Assembly: GCA_026707225.1 (NCBI GenBank)
Contig: JAPOXG010000095.1
Coordinates: forward strand, 62,001 to 126,000
Source of the DNA: Chloroflexota bacterium
GTDB taxonomy: Bacteria > Chloroflexota > Anaerolineae > Aggregatilineales > Phototrophicaceae
Length of the DNA stretch: 64,000 nt
Direction of reading: 5' to 3'
The position numbers and the translations under genes were made by a program. The notes under the pieces are model-generated. The model was not told the DNA's origin and did no database searches. It worked only from the letters and a program-made list of their open reading frames with translations. Each line of letters begins with the position of its first letter. The first letter of the stretch is position 1. Positions 16,117 through 24,506 of the stretch are shown one piece after another.

Positions 16117-17388
16117 GTGCAAGACGCTGAAGAATCTCAGCCTCCCAATCGCTGGTTCGTCACGCTGATCGTCGTATCACTGGCGCAGGCGCTTGGCACC
16201 GGTGGCATTTCCCTCGTATACCCATTTCTGCCTTTATATATTCAGACACTGAGAGACGCCCACTTCATCAGCCCCGAATTGCTGGCGGGCTTGGTGATCG
16301 GCGCGCCGCCTTTGGTGGCTTCGCTGGCTATGCCCTTTTGGGGCCGCCTGGCTGATCAATACGGGCGCAAGAAAATGGTCATGCGGGCGCTCTTCGGCGC
16401 CTCAATCGTTCTGCTTTTGATGGGCTTCGCCGAGACCGCTCTGGCGCTCATCGCCTTGCGCGCGCTGCAAGGATTGACCAGCGGAATCATCGCTTCGAGC
16501 ATGGCGCTGGTCGCTGGCGAGACGCCGCGCGACCGGATCGGATTCGCCCTCGGCACGCTGCAAGTGGGTTTGTTCGGTGGCGCCGCCATTGGTCCACTGG
16601 TCGGCGGCATCCTTGCCGAACGATTCGGATTTCAGCTTCCTTTCCTCTTTACATCGGCAATGCTGGTGCTGGCTGGTTTGCTGGTTACGCTGGCTGTCCA
16701 TGAGACTTACGCGCCCGCGGCTGACAAGCGACTGGACCTCAATCCCATGAAGATGATTCGCGCTTGGCGCGGCATCTTGCGTACGCGCGGCGTGAAGACA
16801 GTTTACTCTCTGCGCTTCCTGAACGGCTTCGCCCAGCGCTCAGTCATGCCGATAGCGCCTCTCTTTGTCGCCGCTCTGATCCCGAGCGCCATGGCCGCCG
16901 GCGCAAGCAGCTACGCCGGTCTGGTGCTGACGGTGTCGTCAATCGCCATCACCGCCGGCTCCTTTATCTTTGGCTGGCTCGGCGACAAGTGGGGCTACCG
17001 CAATGTGTTGATTTTGACCGCCTGCCTGGCGATGGTGTTTTACATCCCGCAGGCGCTGGTCAGCAACGTTTATCAATTGCTCGTCTTGCAAGCGCTGGCT
17101 GGGATCGCGGCGGGCGGCGTCTTGTCCGCGCCGGCGGCCATGCTGGCGAAGTATACCGACCTGGGCGACGAGGGCTCAGTCTATGGCCTTGACGCGTCTG
17201 TGTCTTCATTCGCCAACGGCATGGCGCCCATGACCGCCTCCGTCATCGCCGCCATGTTTGGCTTGCGGGCTGTCTTTGCCGCCGTCGCCCTCTATTACTG
17301 TTCCATTCTGCTTATCGGCGCGCGGCTCATGCCGAAATCGAAGCGGAAACTCTTCCGCTTTGCCACCGGCGCCGCCACAGGTAGTTGA
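16117..17388 (+). CDS. MFS exporter, drug:H+ antiporter type (first of a tandem pair)
   Basis: A 423-residue inner-membrane transporter with the twelve-helix MFS pattern. After a polar start (QDAEESQPPNRWFV) comes helix 1, then loop 2-3 motif A as GRLADQYGRKKMVMRALFG near residues 88-106 and the motif-C-like GAAIGPLVGGILAERFG near 163-179 in helix 5, both features of the 12-helix drug antiporters (TetA/MdtG-like). Start is taken as the GTG at 16117 with GGGAG nine bases upstream; a TTG farther up would only add a basic stretch. The next gene encodes a close paralogue. Substrate unknown. Confidence 0.87.
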   Translation: MQDAEESQPPNRWFVTLIVVSLAQALGTGGISLVYPFLPLYIQTLRDAHFISPELLAGLVIGAPPLVASLAMPFWGRLADQYGRKKMVMRALFGASIVLLLMGFAETALALIALRALQGLTSGIIASSMALVAGETPRDRIGFALGTLQVGLFGGAAIGPLVGGILAERFGFQLPFLFTSAMLVLAGLLVTLAVHETYAPAADKRLDLNPMKMIRAWRGILRTRGVKTVYSLRFLNGFAQRSVMPIAPLFVAALIPSAMAAGASSYAGLVLTVSSIAITAGSFIFGWLGDKWGYRNVLILTACLAMVFYIPQALVSNVYQLLVLQALAGIAAGGVLSAPAAMLAKYTDLGDEGSVYGLDASVSSFANGMAPMTASVIAAMFGLRAVFAAVALYYCSILLIGARLMPKSKRKLFRFATGAATGS

Positions 17389-17471
17389 GTGCGCTGTCTT
17401 CACGAATGGAGTGGCGCATGCTGTATCAGGCAGAACAAGAATTTTTTACCCATGAATCGGGGTTAAGTTAG

Positions 17472-18764
17472 ATGGCTAAAGTTCTCTCGGCGCAGACCCA
17501 CTCCCTCACCCGCGCTTTTGCCGTCCCGCATACCTGGAAGCTCACGCTGAGCGTCGCCTTCGTCGCGCAGGTCTTGTCCGCCGTCGGCTTTTCGATGATG
17601 TTTCCCTTCTTGCCGCTGCATATTGAGACCTTAGGTACGACGACCGGCTTGAGCACGGAATTGGCCGCCGGATTGATCATATCGGTGCAGGGCCTCACCA
17701 TGATGGTTACGGCGCCATTCTGGGGCGTCGCCGCCGATCGATTCGGCCGCAAGAAGATGATTATGCGAGCGCTCTTTGGCGGCGCGATCACCATGGCGAT
17801 GATGGGCTTCGCGCAGACGGCCGAGCAGTTGATCGTGATCCGCGCCATGCAAGGCTTGGTAACGGGAACCGTTTCCGCCAATAACGCGCTGGTAGCGGCG
17901 GCGGCGCCGCGGCGCCGCGTCGGCTTCGCAATGGGCACGCTTCAATTGGGATTGTGGGCCGGGGTCGCCGTGGGCCCGCTGATGGGCGGCATTCTCGCCG
18001 ATCACTTCGGCTACAACATGCCGTACTTGATAACCGCCCTGCTGCTGATGACCGGCGGATTAGTGGTTTACTTCGGCGTAAGCGAGAGTTTCAGCGCCTC
18101 GAAAGAAGCGGTCGAATTTCACCCGGTATCGCTGGCGCGGGGCTGGAAGAACATCCTGGGCACTTCCGGTGTGAGCCTCGCGCTCATCATTCGCTTCCTG
18201 TCGGGCCTCGCGCGCACAACCATCGTGCCCATCGCGCCGCTCTTCGTGGTTTCACTGATCGCGAGCGAGACTGGCGCGACCAATACTTACGCGGGCCTCT
18301 TTATGGCGGTGTCGGCGGCCGCCTCCACAGTGGGCGCCGTCTGGCTGGGCAGCCTGGGCGACCGCATCAGTCACCGCAAAGTGCTATTCTACTGTTCGCT
18401 GGCGGCCGCGATATTCTACCTGCCGCAAGCGCTGGTCGCCGATATCTGGCAGTTGCTGGTCTTGCAGGCTTTGGCGGGGATCGCTGCTGGCGGGCTGGTG
18501 GCTTCGCCCAGCGCCTTGCTCTCGCGTTATGCTGGCACCGAGCGCGCCGGCGCCATCTATGGGCTGGAGAATTCGGTGATGTCCGGCTCGCGCGCGGTGG
18601 CGCCGCTCTTTGGCGCCTCAGTCGCCATCATGCTCGGCATGCGTGGCGTCTTCCTGGCGGCGGCTGTGGTCTTCGCCCTCATCGCGCTGACCGCCTGGTA
18701 CTTGCTGCCGCAAGACAAAGTTGAGCCGGCTCGCCGGAGCTCACCGCGGGCGACCGCCGCCTGA
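17472..18764 (+). CDS. MFS exporter, drug:H+ antiporter type (second of a tandem pair)
   Basis: A 430-residue transporter matching the preceding gene throughout: helix 1 (VAFVAQVLSAVGFSMMFPFL), motif A GVAADRFGRKKMIMRALFG, motif-C-like GVAVGPLMGGILADHFG and the shared LQALAGIAAGG segment late in the protein. The two genes are separated by 83 bases and probably arose by tandem duplication. They may act as separate exporters or as a heteromer; the latter is rare in MFS. The ATG at 17472 lacks a good ribosome binding site. Confidence 0.87.
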   Translation: MAKVLSAQTHSLTRAFAVPHTWKLTLSVAFVAQVLSAVGFSMMFPFLPLHIETLGTTTGLSTELAAGLIISVQGLTMMVTAPFWGVAADRFGRKKMIMRALFGGAITMAMMGFAQTAEQLIVIRAMQGLVTGTVSANNALVAAAAPRRRVGFAMGTLQLGLWAGVAVGPLMGGILADHFGYNMPYLITALLLMTGGLVVYFGVSESFSASKEAVEFHPVSLARGWKNILGTSGVSLALIIRFLSGLARTTIVPIAPLFVVSLIASETGATNTYAGLFMAVSAAASTVGAVWLGSLGDRISHRKVLFYCSLAAAIFYLPQALVADIWQLLVLQALAGIAAGGLVASPSALLSRYAGTERAGAIYGLENSVMSGSRAVAPLFGASVAIMLGMRGVFLAAAVVFALIALTAWYLLPQDKVEPARRSSPRATAA

Positions 18765-18826
18765 GTTCGCTTGCGCTACGACAATCCATCGCTTGCAGAG
18801 CGCCATCCGCGCAGTACAATGGACGC

Positions 18827-19531
18827 ATGGCTCGCAAACGTGATCCGCTGGAAAAAGTGGATAATCTCGCCCGGCGCAAGGCAAAGTACGCGCCCGTCGC
18901 CGCTGCCTTGACCGCGGTCTATGGGGAGCTGGATTGGTCGCGCAATCAGGATGGCATGGACGAATTAGTCAGCTGCATCTTGAGCCAAAGCACGAATGAC
19001 ATGAATCGCGATCGCGCCTTTGCGCGCTTGAAAGAGCGATTCCCGAATTGGGAGGCGGTGCGCTTTGCCGTCCTCGATGATTTGATAGACGCGGTTCGAC
19101 CGGCAGGACTCGCGAATCAAAAGGCGCCGCGGATTCAAGACGCTTTGACGGTCATCTTCGAAACCGCGGGAGAATACAACATCGACTTTCTTAATGACCT
19201 GCCGCTGGATGAGGCAAAAGCATGGCTGGTCTCGCTCAAAGGCATCGGACCCAAAACGGCGGCCATCGTCTTGTGTTTCGCTTACGGCCGCCCGGCATTC
19301 CCAGTCGACACCCATATCTTTCGCGTCTGCAAGCGGGTCGGATTTCTGCCGGAGAAGCTCTCTGCGGATGACGCCCATCCGGTGATGGAAGCCATCGCCC
19401 CGCCGGAGGACTATTACCAGTTTCATATTCAAGTGATTCAGCACGGCCGCGATACCTGCCACGCGCGCAAGCCAGCCTGCGATCGCTGCCCTATCAGCGG
19501 GCATTGCGACTATTTCGTCAACGAGAGTTAG
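18827..19531 (+). CDS. Endonuclease III-like DNA glycosylase/AP lyase
   Basis: A 234-residue HhH-GPD protein. The helix-hairpin-helix is LKGIGPKTAAIV with the catalytic lysine at 143, and the catalytic aspartate is Asp 161 in VDTHIFRV. A C-terminal 4Fe-4S cluster is formed by Cys 211, 218, 221 and 227 (C-x6-C-x2-C-x5-C), exactly the Nth spacing. The family excises oxidised pyrimidines and cuts the abasic site. Relative to E. coli Nth, the N-terminus is about 20 residues longer and basic (MARKRDPLEKVDNLARRKAK). It stands 62 bases after the MFS gene and 37 bases before the deacetylase gene. Confidence 0.93.
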   Translation: MARKRDPLEKVDNLARRKAKYAPVAAALTAVYGELDWSRNQDGMDELVSCILSQSTNDMNRDRAFARLKERFPNWEAVRFAVLDDLIDAVRPAGLANQKAPRIQDALTVIFETAGEYNIDFLNDLPLDEAKAWLVSLKGIGPKTAAIVLCFAYGRPAFPVDTHIFRVCKRVGFLPEKLSADDAHPVMEAIAPPEDYYQFHIQVIQHGRDTCHARKPACDRCPISGHCDYFVNES

Positions 19532-19568
19532 ACTGCCTGAGGCGCAACCGGTAAAAGAAGAGGACAGA

Positions 19569-20357
19569 TTGGCGGCCGAAATGCCATCCGAAACCCATGT
19601 CATCATCTCGCCTCATTTTGACGATGGCGTCTTCAGCTGTGGCGGCGCTGCGCGTCAATTGACGGCGGCCGGGCATGCCGTGCTCGTGATCACCATGATG
19701 GGCGGACTCTTTGATGGCGAGCTGCCGGCGACGCCGATCTTGGACGATCTGCACCGGCGTTGGGGCGCGGGCGTCGATCCCCTGCGCCAGCGCCAAATCG
19801 AAGATGAACGCGCCTCGCGGGCGCTTGGCGTCGACTTCATGCACGTCCCGCTGCCGGATTGCGTCTATCGTTTGGCCGGTGACATGGCGCTCTATCCGTC
19901 GGAGGCGTCGCTCTTTGGCGCGGTTCATCCCGCTGATTACGCGCCGCGTCTGCTGAAAGGCATTCAGATCCCGGAATTGGAAACGGCGACGAAGGTCTAT
20001 CTGCCCTTGGGCGTCGGTCATCATGTGGATCACCAGATCGCGCGCGACTGGGGGATGACGCAAATGCGCGACGCGCCGGACCCGTCTGCCCTCCGCTTTT
20101 ATGTGGAGTTCCCTTATTCAAAGGCGGATCGGTCCACCGAGATGGCTCTGGGCGCGATTGACCTGCCGCTGGAGCCGGCCGATATCACCTTGAGTCAAGC
20201 TGAAATGAAAGCGAAAATCGGCGCGATCGCTTGCTATGATTCGCAGATCAGCACATTTTGGGCGGACCTGGAGGCGATGGAAAGGGACGTGCGGCGAGCG
20301 TTCACGGATTCGGTTACGGGCGCTTATGCCGAACGCTTCTGGAAGATCGCGACCTAG
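19569..20357 (+). CDS. PIG-L (LmbE) family zinc-dependent deacetylase
   Basis: The 262-residue product belongs to the PIG-L/LmbE metal-dependent N-acetyl-sugar deacetylases. Metal ligands are visible in SPHFDDGVFSCGG (His 16, Asp 19) and GVGHHVDHQIARD (His 152 and His 155 region). The usual Glu after the Asp pair is replaced by Gly, a variant seen in part of the family. Likely substrates are N-acetylglucosaminyl conjugates, such as bacillithiol-type precursors or glycolipids; the exact one is unknown. A TTG at 19569 has AGAGGA at ideal distance and is chosen; an ATG at 19581 would shorten the protein by four residues. Confidence 0.85.
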   Translation: MAAEMPSETHVIISPHFDDGVFSCGGAARQLTAAGHAVLVITMMGGLFDGELPATPILDDLHRRWGAGVDPLRQRQIEDERASRALGVDFMHVPLPDCVYRLAGDMALYPSEASLFGAVHPADYAPRLLKGIQIPELETATKVYLPLGVGHHVDHQIARDWGMTQMRDAPDPSALRFYVEFPYSKADRSTEMALGAIDLPLEPADITLSQAEMKAKIGAIACYDSQISTFWADLEAMERDVRRAFTDSVTGAYAERFWKIAT

Positions 20358-20457
20358 AACTCACAGCTTGCGGCTATCGCGCCGATCGATATCTCCGTTC
20401 AAACCTTTGTGGTGGGTTCGGGAATAGATCGAGGCAACTTGGGTAGTGCCGCGGTTG

Positions 20458-20529
20458 AGGCGACGGTGGGATTCGAACCCACGAATGAAGGTTTTGCAAA
20501 CCTCTGCCTTACCACTTGGCTACGTCGCC
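20458..20529 (-). tRNA. tRNA-Cys (anticodon GCA)
   Basis: On the minus strand a full cloverleaf can be drawn: acceptor GGCGACG/CGTCGCC, a three-pair D stem, anticodon stem GAGGT/ACCTT (one G-U) with loop TTGCAAA giving anticodon GCA, and T arm GTGGG-TTCGAAT-CCCAC. The discriminator base is U, the identity base of tRNA-Cys. The CCA end is not encoded. Confidence 0.95.
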
Positions 20530-20577
20530 TGAGAGCGCACATATTATACTTCGCGGTCAAGCCTTTTCAAGCGCAAT

Positions 20578-21375
20578 TTAGGGTGGCTCATCGCTCGGGG
20601 ACCAGCCAAAGGGCAAGTCTTCATCAAGCGCGTCATAGGGACCTTCTTCATCCGCTCGCTGCGGGATATAAGTTTCCATTGAAGCGGCCGCCTGGCGGGG
20701 CATGCCACGACGGATCCGCGCCTGAAGGTCTCGGGCGTATACGATTCGCCAATCCTCATCAGGCAACAGAGCGAGCTTCGCGACGCCGCGCGCCAAGGCG
20801 TCGACGGCGACCGGCGCGATTCTGCCCAGATAAAACCATGACAAGGGCGGAAGCGCGCCAAGCAGGGACAGGGTTCGGTAAAAGAGGGGACGGCTTCGCC
20901 CAGGCGCGTATAGCAGCGGCGCGCGAACGATCGTGGCGCGCAAACCGGTTCTGCTGATGTAATCCTCTGCCTCGCGTTTAGAGCGAATATACGCGCGATT
21001 GATCCAGGGCGCGCCCACGCCGCTGAGCAAGATGATGCGCTCTACGCCATCGCTGACGCACATATTGGCGACGTTGCGCGCTGATTCAAAGTTGAGACGG
21101 CGATACGACAAACCCTGCGCCGGATCCGCCGTCAGGCTGCCGACGGTATGAATGACTGCCGAGTGCAAGCGCGCCTTGCCACGCAAGCTGGCGGGGCTCC
21201 AGACATCCGCCGTCGACCAGCGCGTATGCTGCGCCAGCGGTCCCAATTTGTCTTCAGCGCCGGGCCGAACCAGCAGGCTCACCTTGGCGCCCTCCGCCAG
21301 CAGAGCCGCCGCGATGTTGTCGCCGAGAAAAGTCCCGCCGCCCGTCACTAAAATGCCGCGCGAATGCCTCGCCAT
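20578..21375 (-). CDS. NAD(P)-binding atypical short-chain dehydrogenase / NDUFA9-like protein
   Basis: A 265-residue Rossmann protein of the extended/atypical SDR group. The cofactor motif is VTGGGTFLGDNIAAALLAEG near residues 9-28; IILLSGVGAPWINRAYIRSKREAEDYI includes the Tyr-x3-Lys pair. The pattern RSKREAEDYISRTGLRATIVRAPLLYAPG resembles the NDUFA9-like and NmrA-like families that bind NAD(P) and often act as sugar or quinone-related reductases or as scaffolds. The real substrate is unknown. The gene lies 48 bases from tRNA-Cys on the same strand. Confidence 0.75.
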   Translation of the reverse strand: MARHSRGILVTGGGTFLGDNIAAALLAEGAKVSLLVRPGAEDKLGPLAQHTRWSTADVWSPASLRGKARLHSAVIHTVGSLTADPAQGLSYRRLNFESARNVANMCVSDGVERIILLSGVGAPWINRAYIRSKREAEDYISRTGLRATIVRAPLLYAPGRSRPLFYRTLSLLGALPPLSWFYLGRIAPVAVDALARGVAKLALLPDEDWRIVYARDLQARIRRGMPRQAAASMETYIPQRADEEGPYDALDEDLPFGWSPSDEPP

Positions 21376-21565
21376 CCTTCACACCTGTAGCGCGCAATGC
21401 CTCGACCATGGCTCTCTTTGAATCGGTCGGCGCCTGGCGGCCTATCGCGTCAGACGCTGAGGCTGAGCTTGTTGTATCATTCGACAATTTTGGCATTAAT
21501 TGCGAAATCTGCCGCTGTCGACATACGTTAATCCGGCAAAAGCCTCGCGACCGATAATACAAGAC
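21376..21565. other. Intergenic stretch upstream of the structured RNA candidate
   Basis: This 190-base divergent gap follows the SDR start and precedes the promoter candidate at 21566. I see no supported gene in it. Confidence 0.5.
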
Positions 21566-21592
21566 TTGCCAATGTCGGTTTTTTTGTATAAT
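21566..21592 (+). promoter_or_regulatory. Predicted promoter of the structured RNA / recX-rny leader
   Basis: TTGCCA at 21566-21571 (five of six consensus bases) and a perfect TATAAT at 21587-21592 with a spacer of 15 bases, slightly short of the usual 17. Transcription would start near 21599, right where the run of stem-loops begins. Confidence 0.45.
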
Positions 21593-21598
21593 AGGAAG

Positions 21599-22015
21599 TG
21601 TCCGGTAGATGACATTCTTGTCATTGCCGTCGCTTGAGCAAGCAAAACCTAGACCACCGACTCGAGTCGCGGCTCACAGATGGAAGCAGCTGTGACGAGA
21701 AGAGGTGGCGAAATGCAATGCGAATTTGGCGAATAACGAGAGATAACGTACTCCGCTGAATTTGCGGCTGCGGATTACACCGCGCAAATGGCGAGCGATC
21801 AAATGGCTCGCCGCAGGATTGGATCAGATTGACATGGACTTTCATTTCGAAAGTTCAACAGTGAATATACTGACGCGCTATGCCGTAGCGCTTGGGAAGA
21901 GACTACGGGGCGTTTCGAACTGATTCTATTGGCGTTGTTACTGTCACCTTGGTGATTTGACGCATTCTGCAATTTGTCGCTGGTGAGGCCGCAGCTTCAG
22001 CGGAACTGCGGCTAT
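21599..22015 (+). ncRNA. Candidate structured non-coding RNA or long leader ahead of recX
   Basis: The 415 bases between the TATAAT box and recX hold no plausible ORF but many exact short-loop stems: ATGACA/TGTCAT (21609-21624), GCTT/AAGC (21632-21643), the palindrome CGACTCGAGTCG (21658-21669), TCACAG/CTGTGA (21674-21695), GCGG/CCGC (21770-21783), GGCGAGC/GCTCGCC (21790-21812), GGACTTTC/GAAAGTTC with one G-U (21836-21856), GCGCTA/TAGCGC (21875-21891), TCAC/GTGA (21944-21955) and GCCGCAG/CTGCGGC (21988-22012), the last followed by TATTTGTATT like a weak terminator. About one exact 6-bp stem with a loop of 3-12 would be expected by chance in this length; five or six are present. No match to tmRNA, RNase P, 6S or SRP RNA signatures was found by eye. 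Strand is taken from the promoter and the T-rich end. Confidence 0.5.
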
Positions 22016-22033
22016 TTGTATTGGACGAGTGCA

Positions 22034-22687
22034 ATGCCTGTCGTCACTGGCATGGAAGTTCATCAGCGCGATAAGGAAAGAGTAAGACTCTTCCTTGATG
22101 ATGAATATGTCCTGGACCTGCCCCTGATGGAGGCCGCTCGCCTCAGCAGAGGGCAGACGCTGACGGATTCAGAAGTGGACCAGTTGGCCGACGCTCGGCG
22201 TCTCCAGCGCGCTTATGATCTGGCTCTGCGCTATCTGTCCTATCGACCACGCAGTACTGAAGAAGTTCGCCGTCATCTCGCCAAGAAGCAGTTACCGGAT
22301 TCTCGAATCGCCGAGGTGCTTGAGCGATTGCGGCAGCGTGGCTATGTTGACGACATGGAATTCGCGCGCTTCTGGATAAGCAGTCGCGTTCGATTCAAGC
22401 CAATGGGTTTGCGCGCGCTGAAATATGAGCTGCGTCAGAAGGGCGTCGATGACGAAATCGTCGAGGCCTTGCTGGCGGAAGTCGATGAGGAGGCATCGGC
22501 AATTCGCGCTGCGCAAACGCGGATGTCGCGGTATCGGGGCAGTTCTCCTCAAGCGTTCCGGCACAAGCTGAGCGCGATGCTCCGCCGCCGCGGTTTCGGC
22601 GAATACACAATCAGGGATGTCGTTCTGCGCTTGCAGTTGGAGCTTGAGGAGCGCGATCCTGGCTACTTTCAAGACGATGCGGACTAG
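22034..22687 (+). CDS. recX: Regulatory protein RecX
   Basis: A 217-residue RecX-family protein built of three-helix repeats: LQRAYDLALRYLSYRPRSTEEVRRHLAKK, then IAEVLERLRQRGYVDDMEFARFWISSR, then MGLRALKYELRQKGVDDEIVEALL and a fourth AFRHKLSAMLRRRGFGEYTIRDVV. RecX binds RecA filaments and inhibits recombinase activity. An N-terminal portion (VVTGMEVHQRDKERVRLFLDDEYVLDLPL) is the small beta domain found in many RecX proteins outside Proteobacteria. Start taken at the ATG 22034 with a weak GGACGAG upstream; an ATG at 22052 is possible. recA is not adjacent. rny follows after 75 bases. Confidence 0.9.
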   Translation: MPVVTGMEVHQRDKERVRLFLDDEYVLDLPLMEAARLSRGQTLTDSEVDQLADARRLQRAYDLALRYLSYRPRSTEEVRRHLAKKQLPDSRIAEVLERLRQRGYVDDMEFARFWISSRVRFKPMGLRALKYELRQKGVDDEIVEALLAEVDEEASAIRAAQTRMSRYRGSSPQAFRHKLSAMLRRRGFGEYTIRDVVLRLQLELEERDPGYFQDDAD

Positions 22688-22690
22688 TAT

Positions 22691-22706
22691 CGGCGGACTA
22701 CCGCCG
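22691..22706 (+). other. Compact hairpin between recX and rny
   Basis: CGGCGG at 22691-22696 pairs exactly with CCGCCG at 22701-22706 around a four-base loop, three bases past the recX stop. There is no T tract, so it is more likely an mRNA processing or stability element, or an attenuator, than a terminator. Confidence 0.45.
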
Positions 22707-22733
22707 ATTCAATTGAAGAAAGGAGCAAGACGA

Positions 22734-22871
22734 ATGTATCCAATGGATACCGTCAAGCCACTATGGAAATCCAAGATCTTACAACAGTCGTACTCGCAGT
22801 TGTCGTCGCCATCGTTGGGATTATCGCGGGTTATGTCGTCGGCGGCCGCCGGAGTGTGGGCGCGCTGCTGA
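22734..22871 (+). other. Out-of-frame short ORF with strong ribosome binding site overlapping the rny start
   Basis: AAAGGAG at 22719-22725 stands eight bases before an ATG at 22734 that opens a 45-codon frame (MYPMDTVKPLWKSKILQQSY and on) running through the first 36 codons of rny in another register. It could be a leader peptide that brings ribosomes to the rny ATG by reinitiation, or the signal may belong to rny with a base miscalled between 22734 and 22763. The peptide itself shows no recognisable feature. Confidence 0.35.
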
Positions 22872-24334
22872 AAAAGCAGCAGGACGAAGGACAGAGCGCG
22901 CTGCTCGAAGCGTCGGAAGACGCGAAACAGATTCTTGACAATGCCGAAGCGGAAAAGGCCGCGATACTCGCCAATGCCGATAGCGATGCGCAGCGCCGCG
23001 TCAGCGAGGCGGAAACGAAAATCTCGCGCCGCCGCCGCGATCTAAGCGACGAAGACGAACGCATACAGCGCCGGCGCAAAGATCTCGACAATCGGATGGA
23101 ACGTCTCGAGCAGCGCGATCAGCAGTTGAACAAGCGCCAAAGCCGCCTGGATAGAAAGGAAAACGACCTCAAGAAGTCCGAAGCCATTATGGTCGAGAGG
23201 CTCGAGGTCATCGCCCAAATGACGATCGATGAAGCGCGTCAGCAGCTGCTGGATTCGATCGAACTGGATGCGCGCAACGATATGGCGCGGATTATCCGGC
23301 AGGTCGAAGCGGAAGCGCGTGAAACCGCCGATCAACGGGCGCGCAGCCTCATCGCCATGGCTATACAGCGTCTGGCTTCCGAGCAAGTGAACGAGATCTC
23401 AGTCAGTGTGGTTCATCTGCCCAGCGACGACATGAAAGGCCGCATCATCGGCCGCAACGGGCGCAATATCCGCTCATTTGAATTGGCGACCGGCGTCGAT
23501 GTCGTGGTGGACGACTCGCCGGAGTCGGTCACCATCAGCAGTTTCGATCCAGTGCGCCGAGAAGTGGCGAAGCGGACCATGGCGAAACTGGTGGTCGACG
23601 GGCGCATTCATCCAGCGCGGATAGAAAAACTGGTCGAAGATACGCGGGCGGAAGTGGAACAGATCGTTCGCGAAGAGGGCGAGCGAGCCGCTTACGAGAC
23701 CGGGATCCATGGCCTGCACACGGAAGTGCTGAAGCTATTGGGCCAATTGAAATTCCGCACCAGCTACGGACAGAATCAGCATGCCCATGCCATTGAGACG
23801 GCGCATATCGCCGGCATGATAGCGATGGAGTTGGGCGCCGATGTCAACATCGCCAAAGCCGGCGGTCTGCTGCATGACATCGGCAAGGCGATTGACCACA
23901 GCGTCGAAGGCACGCACGCGCTGATCGGCGCCGAGTTCGTCAAGCGCTATGGCGGCAAAGACGCGGTCGTGAATTGTGTCGCCGCCCATCATCACGAAGT
24001 GGAGAAAGAGTGCGTCGAAGCCTTCATCGTCGAGGCGGCTGACGCTATATCCGGCGCGCGCCCCGGCGCCCGGCGCGAAAGCCTCGATTCGTACATCCGC
24101 CGCGTCAAGCAGTTGGAGGAAATCGCCAACACCTTCGACGGCGTCGACCAGAGCTACGCGCTGCAGGCTGGGCGCGAGGTGCGCATCATCGTGCGGCCGG
24201 AGGTGGTCGATGACTACGCCTCGATTCAACTGGCGCGCGATATCGCCAAGCGGATCGAGAACGATATGCAGTACCCGGGACAGATTAAGGTGCACGTCAT
24301 CCGCGAGACGCGGCGGGTGGAGTACGCGAAGTAG
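22763..24334 (+). CDS. rny: Ribonuclease Y
   Basis: A 523-residue membrane-bound endoribonuclease that initiates mRNA decay. Order of domains: N-terminal transmembrane helix (residues 7-27), a long charged coiled coil (about 30-190), a KH RNA-binding domain (213-280, GRIIGRNGRNI at 226-236) and an HD phosphohydrolase domain (HAIETAH at 342-348, His-Asp at 371-372, HHH at 409-411). All catalytic residues are present. The ATG at 22763 has no ribosome binding site. An excellent AAAGGAG serves instead an ATG at 22734 in a different frame, which stays open to 22871 and overlaps the start of rny. Confidence 0.95.
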   Translation: MEIQDLTTVVLAVVVAIVGIIAGYVVGGRRSVGALLKKQQDEGQSALLEASEDAKQILDNAEAEKAAILANADSDAQRRVSEAETKISRRRRDLSDEDERIQRRRKDLDNRMERLEQRDQQLNKRQSRLDRKENDLKKSEAIMVERLEVIAQMTIDEARQQLLDSIELDARNDMARIIRQVEAEARETADQRARSLIAMAIQRLASEQVNEISVSVVHLPSDDMKGRIIGRNGRNIRSFELATGVDVVVDDSPESVTISSFDPVRREVAKRTMAKLVVDGRIHPARIEKLVEDTRAEVEQIVREEGERAAYETGIHGLHTEVLKLLGQLKFRTSYGQNQHAHAIETAHIAGMIAMELGADVNIAKAGGLLHDIGKAIDHSVEGTHALIGAEFVKRYGGKDAVVNCVAAHHHEVEKECVEAFIVEAADAISGARPGARRESLDSYIRRVKQLEEIANTFDGVDQSYALQAGREVRIIVRPEVVDDYASIQLARDIAKRIENDMQYPGQIKVHVIRETRRVEYAK

Positions 24335-24449
24335 GGGATGGGATTATCCTGGCCTACAGGCAAAATCTAGTACATCGCTTGTACAGGCGAGCAGGCGGCT
24401 CTCCTTTCATGTTGCTGATGTAAACAGACTTGCTTGCCTAAGCTGACCA

Positions 24450-24479
24450 AAACAAAAAACCCCTGCCATCTGACAGGGG
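24450..24479 (-). terminator. Rho-independent terminator of the PDZ-protein gene
   Basis: CCCCTG at 24460-24465 pairs with CAGGGG at 24474-24479 around an eight-base loop. Read on the minus strand the stem is followed by TTTTTTGTTTTG. It starts 28 bases after the stop of the four-PDZ protein, in the correct orientation. Between rny and this element (24335-24449) I see only a small hairpin GTACA/TGTAC near 24371. Confidence 0.85.
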
Positions 24480-24506
24480 CTTCTGAATCTTCCAGCTATC
24501 AGCGGC

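Noticed and set aside
15841-16122. N-terminal extension of LysS by 94 residues
   Set aside because: Family alignment fits the ATG at 15840; the extension is Arg-rich, crosses the promoter candidates and the divergent gene start.
21621-21845. 74-codon minus-strand ORF within the hairpin-rich region
   Set aside because: Arg/Ser/Cys-rich composition without domain or ribosome binding site; the stems explain the sequence better.
21599-22015. tmRNA, RNase P RNA, 6S or SRP RNA in the hairpin-rich region
   Set aside because: No tRNA-like acceptor/T-arm pair, no tag ending in Ala-Ala, no RNase P core (such as GAGGAAAGTCC), and only a chance GGAAGCAGC resemblance to SRP RNA.
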